Of a DNA stretch of 64,000 nt, positions 58,266 to 64,000 are shown one piece after another (position 1 is the stretch's first letter; every line of letters starts with the position of its first letter). Below the pieces are notes generated by a model, which had not been told where the DNA came from, made no database searches, and saw nothing but the letters and a program-made list of their open reading frames with translations. The position numbers and the translations under genes are program-made. The DNA comes from Aquisediminimonas sp031376385 (GTDB taxonomy: Bacteria > Pseudomonadota > Alphaproteobacteria > Sphingomonadales > Sphingomonadaceae), in NCBI GenBank assembly GCA_031376385.1, contig JANMDQ010000019.1, positions 18,341 through 82,340 on the forward strand, read 5' to 3'.

Positions 58266-59276
58266 ATGATGTTCTTTGCAACCACCGGCCCGAAGCTCCT
58301 TGGCGTTGATGTTATTTGGGTGGCAACTGTCCTTTCCGGCGTTGCTGTCTTGGCCGTTATGATGGCGATTTACGCCGCTGCTACAGTGCGTGATCCTATG
58401 GCGAAGCGCGTGAAAGCGCTTAACGAACGCCGCGAGCAGCTAAAGGCTGGCATTGTTACGGCCTCCACAAAGCGGCGTGCTAAGCTCACTCAGACCAACG
58501 AAACGCGCGACCGGATGAAATCCCTATTGGGATCCATGCGTGTTCTGCAAGACAGCCAATTGAAAGAAGCTCAGATTAAACTGATGCAGGCAGGCATCCG
58601 GTCAAAGGATGCTGCTGTTGCTGTGATTTTCAGCCGCTTGGTTCTGCCTATCGTCTTTGGCGGCGGCATGGTCGGCTATATTTACGGAATGGGCGGTTTT
58701 GCAACTTATTCGCCAATGAAGCGCTATGCCATCGCGGCTGGTGCTCTCATTCTCAGCTACAAAGCTGCGGATATCTGGCTGAAGAATAAAATCACAAAGC
58801 GTTCGGATGAAATCCGCAAAGGCTTGCCTGACGCCCTTGATCTGCTCGTGATATGCGCGGAAGCTGGCTTGACTGTTGATGCTGCCTTTCACCGTGTCGC
58901 CAAAGAACTGGGAAAAGCCTATCCCGAACTGGGCGATGAGTTTCAGTTGACCGCCATTGAGTTGGGCTTCCTGGCAGATCGCCGGACGGCCTTTGAAAAT
59001 CTGGCGATGCGCGTCAACTTAGAGGCGGTGCGCGGTGTGGTGACGACCATGATCCAGACCGAGAAATATGGTACGCCACTGGCCTCTGCGCTCCGCGTGC
59101 TTTCCGCTGAATTCCGAAATGATCGCATGATGCGGGCCGAAGAAAAGGCCGCACGTCTTCCCGCGATCATGACGGTTCCACTAATCTTCTTCATTTTGCC
59201 CGTTTTGTTTGTGGTCATCCTTGGCCCAGCCGCTTGCTCAATCAGCGACACACTGTTGAGCGGTAAGTCACTCTAA
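58266..59276 (+). CDS. tadC: Tad inner-membrane platform protein TadC
   Basis: The 336-residue T2SF-domain protein has DALDLLVICAEAGLTVDAAFHRVAKEL, FQLTAIELGFLADRRTAFENL and TTMIQTEKYGTPLASALRVLSAEFRNDRMMRAEEKAARLPAIMTVPLI in pieces, the typical TadC core, with four membrane segments. ATG at 58266 follows GGAACGGAAAAG; a TTG directly after the tadB stop is possible. It is the last gene of the locus. Confidence 0.93.
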   Translation: MMFFATTGPKLLGVDVIWVATVLSGVAVLAVMMAIYAAATVRDPMAKRVKALNERREQLKAGIVTASTKRRAKLTQTNETRDRMKSLLGSMRVLQDSQLKEAQIKLMQAGIRSKDAAVAVIFSRLVLPIVFGGGMVGYIYGMGGFATYSPMKRYAIAAGALILSYKAADIWLKNKITKRSDEIRKGLPDALDLLVICAEAGLTVDAAFHRVAKELGKAYPELGDEFQLTAIELGFLADRRTAFENLAMRVNLEAVRGVVTTMIQTEKYGTPLASALRVLSAEFRNDRMMRAEEKAARLPAIMTVPLIFFILPVLFVVILGPAACSISDTLLSGKSL

Positions 59277-59292
59277 GCGACCCTAGAGTGAG

Positions 59293-59324
59293 GTTTCCGG
59301 TGGTTGGCAACAGCCACCGGAAAC
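59293..59324. terminator. Strong hairpin between tadC and ppdK
   Basis: GTTTCCGGTGGTTG-GCAA-CAGCCACCGGAAAC forms a 14-bp stem with one G-U pair, closed by a GNRA tetraloop (GCAA). There is no T-run on either side, so it is not a classic rho-independent terminator, but its place between two convergent genes suggests a two-way transcription end or 3'-end stabiliser. Confidence 0.65.
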
Positions 59325-59327
59325 TAT

Positions 59328-61979
59328 CTATCCGCCAGTTTTAAGAGCCGCCTGAGCAGCAGCAAGGCGCGCAATCGGGACACGGTAGGGAGAGGCCGAA
59401 ACATAGTCGAGGCCAACATTTTCGCAGAAATGGATCGATGCCGGGTCTCCCCCATGCTCGCCGCAAATGCCAAGCTTAATGTCGGGCCGCGTCGCCCTGC
59501 CCCGTTCTGCCGCGATCTTCACCAATTCACCAACGCCCTCCACGTCGATACTGACAAACGGATCCTGAGCGTAAATGCCTTTATCCACATAGGCGCCGAG
59601 GAACCGCGCGGCATCATCGCGAGATACACCTAGCGTCGTCTGGGTAAGATCATTGGTGCCGAAACTGAAAAATTCGCCAACTTCGGCAATATCACCCGCG
59701 CGCAGTGCGGCGCGGGGAAGCTCGATCATTGTGCCGACCAGATAGTCGATCCGCTTGCCGCGTTCGGCAAAAACGGCCTCAGCCGTGCGATCAATCACAT
59801 CCTTCATCAATTCCAGTTCGCGCCTGGTCGCCACCAGAGGGACCATGACTTCAGGGATAGGCGATATGTCCAGATCGCACGCCGCCTCAAAAATCGCCCT
59901 AGCCTGAATTTCATAAATCTCAGGATAGGTCACACCCAACCGACATCCCCGGTGGCCCAGCATGGGATTGAATTCATGCAATTCGGAAGCGCGCCGCTTG
60001 AGCGTTTCAACATCGACGCCCGCTGCAGTGGCCACGTCGGCAAAGTCGGCATCTTCGGTCGGCAGAAATTCATGAAGGGGCGGATCGAGCAAGCGGATCG
60101 TGACCGGCAGCCCCGCCATCACCTCAAAAATGCCCTTGAAATCCGCCCGCTGCTCCGGAAGCAACTTCGCCAATGCCGCGCGCCGCCCCGCCTCATCCTC
60201 CGCCAGGATCATCTGGCGAACAGCAGTAATCCGGCTGGCTTCAAAGAACATATGTTCTGTGCGGCACAGCCCAATGCCTTCAGCCCCAAAGCCCCGCGCG
60301 ACCTTAGCATCTGCGGGCGTTTCGGCGTTGGTGCGCACTTTCATCCGCCGCGCCGCATCTGCCCAAACCATCAGGGACCCGAAATCGCCGGAAAGCTCTG
60401 GCTGCACTGTGCGCACTTCCCCTGCCATCACTTCGCCGGACGCGCCGTCAATGGTGAGCATATCACCTTCGTGCAATTCGCGCCCCGCCACCCGGAGCGT
60501 CTTGGCTTTGGCATCAATCGAAAGGCTACCAGCACCTGACACGCACGGACGCCCCATGCCGCGCGCAACGACCGCCGCATGGCTCGTCATCCCCCCGCGC
60601 GCCGTCACAATTCCCCGCGCTGCATGCATCCCGTGGATATCCTCAGGCGATGTCTCGATGCGGACAAGCATCACGGCCTCGCCCAGCGCATTCCATTTCT
60701 CCGCCGTATCGGCGTCAAACACGATTCTGCCCGATGCTGCGCCGGGTGATGCAGGGAGGCCTTTGGTCAGCACGTCGCGCGGTGCAGATGGATCGAGCGT
60801 CGGGTGTAACAATTGATCCAGTGCCGACGGGTCCACCCGCAACACCGCCTCATCCCGCGTGATCAAGCCTTCTTCAGCCATATCGACAGCTATCTTGAGC
60901 GCCGCCTTGGCCGTCCGCTTGCCCGAACGCGTTTGCAGCATCCAGAGCGTGCCGCGCTCCACCGTAAACTCGATGTCCTGCATGTCGCGGTAGTGGGTTT
61001 CAAGGATCGCAAAGACGCCCGCCAGCTCTGAGTAAACCTCGGGCATAGCCTCTTCCATGCTGAGCGGCTTGGCCCCTGCCCGCTCCCGCGCGGCCATCGT
61101 CAGATATTGCGGCGTGCGGATGCCCGCGACCACATCTTCGCCCTGTGCATTGATCAGAAATTCGCCGTAATAGGCATTTTCGCCCGTTGCCGGATCGCGC
61201 GTAAAGGCGACTCCTGTCGCGGAAGTCTCACCCATATTGCCAAAGACCATCGCCTGCACATTGACAGCCGTGCCCCAGTCAGACGGGATGCTGTTCAACC
61301 GGCGATAGACTTTCGCCCGGTCACTTTCCCAGCTTTCAAACACAGCCCCCATCGCGGTCCAGAGCTGCGCACGAACGTCTTGCGGGAAAGGCTGACCCCA
61401 TTCCGCCTCAACCAGCCGTTTATATTCAGTCACCAGAGCGCGCAGATCATCTGCATTCAGATCCGTGTCGAGATGATAACCGCGATCTTCCTTGGCAATT
61501 TCCATAGCCTCTTCAAACGCGCCGTGATCAAGGCCCAACACCACATCAGCATACATCTGGATGAAACGGCGGTAACTGTCCCACGCGAACCGCGCGTCGC
61601 CCGATATCGCGGCGAGCCCCTCCACTGTTGCGTCATTCAGACCAAGGTTCAGGACCGTGTCCATCATCCCCGGCATCGACACCCGCGCACCCGAACGGAC
61701 CGAGACGAGCAGCGGGTTGGCAGGATCGCCGAAATGCTTCCCCGTCACAGCCTCAATATGCGCGATGCCAGCCTCAACCTGCGGCGTCAGTTCGGTCGGA
61801 AAGGACTTTGTCGCAATGTCATACAGCGCGCACATCGGCGTTGCGACGGTAAAGCCCGGCGGCACTGGCAGGCCAATCGCCGCCATCCCGTCCAAGTTCG
61901 CGCCTTTGCCGCCAAGGAGGTTGCGGTCTTGCCCGCCCTCTGAAACACCACCGCCGAAACGGTAAACAGAATTGGTCAT
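59328..61979 (-). CDS. ppdK: Pyruvate, phosphate dikinase
   Basis: The 883-residue protein interconverts pyruvate, ATP and phosphate with PEP, AMP and diphosphate. It has the N-terminal ATP-grasp part (LGGKGANLDGMAAIGLPVPPGFTV), the swivelling phosphohistidine domain with the catalytic His in GGMTSHAAVVARGMGRPCVSG (near residue 460) and the C-terminal PEP/pyruvate domain (FSFGTNDLTQTTLG, LGICGEHGGDP with the conserved Cys). Confidence 0.97.
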   Translation of the reverse strand: MTNSVYRFGGGVSEGGQDRNLLGGKGANLDGMAAIGLPVPPGFTVATPMCALYDIATKSFPTELTPQVEAGIAHIEAVTGKHFGDPANPLLVSVRSGARVSMPGMMDTVLNLGLNDATVEGLAAISGDARFAWDSYRRFIQMYADVVLGLDHGAFEEAMEIAKEDRGYHLDTDLNADDLRALVTEYKRLVEAEWGQPFPQDVRAQLWTAMGAVFESWESDRAKVYRRLNSIPSDWGTAVNVQAMVFGNMGETSATGVAFTRDPATGENAYYGEFLINAQGEDVVAGIRTPQYLTMAARERAGAKPLSMEEAMPEVYSELAGVFAILETHYRDMQDIEFTVERGTLWMLQTRSGKRTAKAALKIAVDMAEEGLITRDEAVLRVDPSALDQLLHPTLDPSAPRDVLTKGLPASPGAASGRIVFDADTAEKWNALGEAVMLVRIETSPEDIHGMHAARGIVTARGGMTSHAAVVARGMGRPCVSGAGSLSIDAKAKTLRVAGRELHEGDMLTIDGASGEVMAGEVRTVQPELSGDFGSLMVWADAARRMKVRTNAETPADAKVARGFGAEGIGLCRTEHMFFEASRITAVRQMILAEDEAGRRAALAKLLPEQRADFKGIFEVMAGLPVTIRLLDPPLHEFLPTEDADFADVATAAGVDVETLKRRASELHEFNPMLGHRGCRLGVTYPEIYEIQARAIFEAACDLDISPIPEVMVPLVATRRELELMKDVIDRTAEAVFAERGKRIDYLVGTMIELPRAALRAGDIAEVGEFFSFGTNDLTQTTLGVSRDDAARFLGAYVDKGIYAQDPFVSIDVEGVGELVKIAAERGRATRPDIKLGICGEHGGDPASIHFCENVGLDYVSASPYRVPIARLAAAQAALKTGG

Positions 61980-61989
61980 TTTGCCTCCT

Positions 61990-62109
61990 AAAGCCCCTCC
62001 TCTTCAGGGGAGGGGTTGGGGTGGGGGATGTCCGCTTGGAGATAGACTTGAGGACTGTCTCTCGTCTTCAACGCCCCACCCCGACCCCTCCCCTAAAGAG
62101 GAGGGGCTT
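61990..62109. repeat. Inverted pair of CCCCTCC...GGGGTTGGGGTGGG repeats
   Basis: AAAGCCCCTCCTCTTCAGGG onward to GGGGTTGGGGTGGGGG (61990-62027) pairs with CCCCACCCCGACCCCTCCCC ending AGGAGGGGCTT (62074-62109), 43 nt apart. It is the same type and the same inward arrangement as the pair around the DUF559 gene (26005 and 26405), here without a gene between. It fills the gap between glyS and ppdK. Confidence 0.9.
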
Positions 62110-62113
62110 CAGA

Positions 62114-64000
62114 TCATCCCTCAATCTTCGAAAAATCCGCAACCTTGTGCACTGCATCGCGGAACCTGCTCAGCAATCCTATTCTATACGCCCGCTTTTG
62201 CGGGTCTGGATCATTCACCATCACATTTTCAAAAAACGCATCAATAGGCGCGCGGAGACTGGCCAGTGCCGTCATAGCGGCGGCAAAGTCTTCGCGCTCA
62301 ATGGCGTCGGTGGCGAGGGTTTCGGACGCGTTAAGCGCGGCGAGCAGAGCTGCTTCCACTGCCAGCCCCTCTCCCCTTGAGGGAGAGGACGGCGCGCCAG
62401 CGCCCGGTGAGGGGTCGGGAGCGCCCACGTTCGGCACGCCCGCCCCCTCACCCTGCGCCGCTTCGCGTCGCTGTCCCTCTCCCTCAAGGGGAGAGGGGTT
62501 TTGCTTCAAAATATTCGCCGCCCGCTTATACCCGGCGAGCAAATTCACCCCATCCTCAGTGCCCACAAAAGCCTGCAAAGCCTTCACCCGCGCAAGCAGA
62601 CGGACCAGATCGTCTTCCCCACCAAGCGCAAAGACAGCGTCGATCAGGTCGTGACGGACTCCAGCTTCGCGCTGCTGGACTTTGAGGCGGTCGATCAAAA
62701 AGCTAATTGTCTCAGACGGTGCATCATAATTCAGCCCGCTTAACTCAGCATATGATGGTGTAAGATCGCCATCAGTCATGATGTCGTGGAATTGGTTGCC
62801 AACGGCATCCAAGGCGTCCGGCGAGTTTAGATCAGCAGAGGCAACTAAGGCGTCGTAAATGTCGGCCATTTGCTTTTCATTCGCAGCCGCCACTAAATCC
62901 TTTTCAAGCGAGTGCAGAGCAAAGCCTGAAATTTCTATCATCGAAAACCTGAGTTCATTTTCGATGGCTAGCGCCATAATTGCCAAAGCAGCGCGGCGCA
63001 AAGCAAAGGGGTCTTTAGAACCAGTCGGTCGTTCATTTACAGCAAAAAAACCAACCAGCGTATCCAGCTTATCCGCCAAACTGACCGCTACTGTCACCGG
63101 AGCAGTGGGCACATCATCACCCTGCCCGACGGGTTTGTAATGATCGCGGATCGCGTCCGCCACGGCGTCGTCCTCGCCCTGGGAGCGGGCGTAGTAGCCG
63201 CCCATTATGCCTTGCAGTTCGGGGAATTCGCCGACCATTCCGGTGACGAGATCGGCCTTGCACAGCCGCGCGGCGCGTTCGGCTTGTTTTGCCAATTCCT
63301 CCCCGCTTGCGGGGAGGGGAACCGCGGAGCGGTGGAGGGGGGTGTCCGAAAGTGGCTCATCCCCAGCCCTCCCTCCGTCAGCTGCGCCGCCACCTCCCCG
63401 TCCCGGGGAGGATTTTACGACCCCACTTTCCACCAACCACCGCGCGAGCTTGGCCACCCGCTCAACCTTATCCGCGACAGTCCCCAGTTTTTCATGAAAC
63501 ACAATGTTCGAAAGCTTCTTCGCCTGATCATCAAGCGCAATCTTCAAATCCTGTTCCCAAAAGAATTTCGCATCCGAAAGCCGCGCAGCGAGGACCTTCT
63601 CGTTGCCAGCGACAATCACCGCGCCGCCATCACGGGCTTCGATGTTGGCGGTGCAAATGAAGGCGTTGGCGAGAGTGCCCGCCCCATCGCGGCAGATAAA
63701 ATATTTCTGGTTCACCCGCGCGGTCAGCTGAATGACTTCTTCGGGAACGCTGAGAAACGCCGGATCAAAGCGCCCCAACATCGGCACGGGCCATTCGGTC
63801 AGGCCGGAATTTTCATTCACCAGCCCCTCATCAGGAACCAGCACCAACCCCGCATCCGTCGCGGCTTTTTCCGCCCCTGCCCGAATGATCGCGCGGCGTT
63901 CTTCTTGATCAAGGATGACATAGGCAGCGCACAGATCGTCCGCATAAGTCACTGCACTGCCCACTTCCACCGTTCGTGGGGGGGCCAGGCCTGGGATAGG
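62114..64000 (-). CDS. glyS: Glycyl-tRNA synthetase beta subunit (5' end outside window)
   Basis: The visible 628 codons cover most of GlyS, which with GlyQ charges tRNA-Gly. Family landmarks: GSAVTYADDLCAAYVILDQEERRAII, LTEWPVPMLGRFDPAFLSVPEEVIQLT, NQKYFICRDGAGTLANAFI, KADLVTGMVGEFPELQGIMGGYYA, DPFALRRAALAIM, and the anticodon-like C-terminus (PIDAFFENVMVNDPDPQKR). Two palindromic repeats (63298-63412 and 62366-62498) are translated in frame as about 38- and 44-residue inserts, at positions that are loops between conserved blocks. The frame is otherwise intact. Confidence 0.96.
   Translation of the reverse strand, partial: PIPGLAPPRTVEVGSAVTYADDLCAAYVILDQEERRAIIRAGAEKAATDAGLVLVPDEGLVNENSGLTEWPVPMLGRFDPAFLSVPEEVIQLTARVNQKYFICRDGAGTLANAFICTANIEARDGGAVIVAGNEKVLAARLSDAKFFWEQDLKIALDDQAKKLSNIVFHEKLGTVADKVERVAKLARWLVESGVVKSSPGRGGGGAADGGRAGDEPLSDTPLHRSAVPLPASGEELAKQAERAARLCKADLVTGMVGEFPELQGIMGGYYARSQGEDDAVADAIRDHYKPVGQGDDVPTAPVTVAVSLADKLDTLVGFFAVNERPTGSKDPFALRRAALAIMALAIENELRFSMIEISGFALHSLEKDLVAAANEKQMADIYDALVASADLNSPDALDAVGNQFHDIMTDGDLTPSYAELSGLNYDAPSETISFLIDRLKVQQREAGVRHDLIDAVFALGGEDDLVRLLARVKALQAFVGTEDGVNLLAGYKRAANILKQNPSPLEGEGQRREAAQGEGAGVPNVGAPDPSPGAGAPSSPSRGEGLAVEAALLAALNASETLATDAIEREDFAAAMTALASLRAPIDAFFENVMVNDPDPQKRAYRIGLLSRFRDAVHKVADFSKIEG
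62366..62498. repeat. Palindromic element in frame in glyS (C-terminal)
   Basis: CCCCTCTCCCCTTGAGGGAG (from 62366) pairs with CTCCCTCAAGGGGAGAGGGG (ending 62498); each end is itself a hairpin. The 133-nt element encodes a Pro/Gly/Glu-rich stretch (NPSPLEGEGQRR ... SPSRGEG) inserted directly after the ANILKQ block, which in E. coli GlyS continues straight into SDEVLSDRVNAS-like sequence. Confidence 0.9.
63298..63412. repeat. Palindromic element in frame in glyS (central)
   Basis: TCCTCCCCGCTTGCGGGGAG (from 63298) and CTCCCCGTCCCGGGGAGGAT (to 63412) are hairpin-forming ends of a 115-nt element. It encodes KSSPGRGGGGAADGGRAGDE onward to LPASGEE, placed between the ARWLVESGVV helix and the AKQAERAARLCKADL helix, where E. 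coli GlyS has only a few residues. Confidence 0.85.

Noticed and set aside
61107..61943. Plus-strand frame of 278 codons opposite ppdK
   Set aside because: Shadow of ppdK with His/Arg-rich non-protein-like composition.
4001..63412. CRISPR array
   Set aside because: The repeats are scattered, inverted and unequal in spacing; no array with regular spacers and no cas genes.
1..64000. tRNA or rRNA genes
   Set aside because: No cloverleaf with TTC-type T-loop and CCA end, and no rRNA-like segment was recognised on either strand by eye.

Overview
The window looks like chromosomal DNA from an alphaproteobacterium, most likely a sphingomonad (Sphingomonadaceae, Sphingopyxis/Sphingorhabdus type). 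The grounds are protein sequence and gene order: eno-ftsB-pdhA-pdhB with a lipoyl domain on PdhB, ispH-thrB-rnhA, gcvT-gcvH-gcvPA-gcvPB behind a glycine riboswitch, carA/greA/carB, dnaG-rpoD, a Tad/Cpa pilus locus, and many short palindromic repeats of the kind common in that group. Genes are packed tightly, with many 1-10 nt overlaps. Both window edges cut genes: gyrA at the left and glyS at the right. I see no rRNA, tRNA, transposase, prophage or CRISPR array.

Layout. 1-7.7 kb: gyrA 3' end, a DUF952-Cdd1 fusion, a GbsR/MarR regulator with a twin operator shared with a small membrane protein, a YhhN protein, trmFO, an EF-hand protein and a squalene/phytoene-synthase-like protein. 7.8-11.2 kb: TadG/TadE-type minor pilus genes. 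11.2-11.7 kb: a gene-free, structured and repeat-rich stretch. 11.7-19.5 kb: PDH E1, FtsB and enolase, then a divergent four-gene membrane operon of YqjD/YqjE type, a beta-lactamase-fold hydrolase and greA. 19.6-25.4 kb: carB and carA, separated by a FitAB-type toxin-antitoxin pair and a tail-anchored protein. 25.5-30.8 kb: yqeY, a DUF559 gene bracketed by inverted repeats, dnaG, rpoD and a YciI protein. 30.9-36.4 kb: a ceramidase-like membrane protein, a TonB receptor and a MoxR-ATPase/VWA pair. 36.4-43.4 kb: the glycine-riboswitch operon gcvT-gcvH-gcvPA-gcvPB plus an AceE-like E1. 43.4-45.7 kb: an accessory stretch with two LexA-like boxes and an orphan PD-(D/E)XK nuclease gene. 45.7-51.8 kb: MOSC protein, lipoprotein, ispH-thrB-rnhA, YegP-like peptide, FAD oxidoreductase and alpha/beta hydrolase. 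51.9-59.3 kb: cpaA-cpaB-cpaC-cpaD-cpaE-tadB-tadC, notably without cpaF or an flp pilin gene. 59.3-64 kb: ppdK and glyS.

The observations I rate highest are these. Palindromic repeats are inserted in frame inside housekeeping genes (once in carA, twice in glyS) and translated as extra loops. A DUF559 endonuclease-like gene lies exactly between inverted copies of one of these repeat types. RpoD carries four clustered changes in the normally near-invariant region 3.0. The Tad operon lacks its motor ATPase gene. An 18-bp operator (TTTCTGAAAATACAGAAA and TTTCTTTAATTACAGAAA) appears to tie a GbsR-type regulator to its membrane-protein neighbour. Two GAAC-N7-GAAC boxes, one containing TATAAT on the minus strand, precede a short uncharacterised reading frame. 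All assignments are by eye; no database search was possible.
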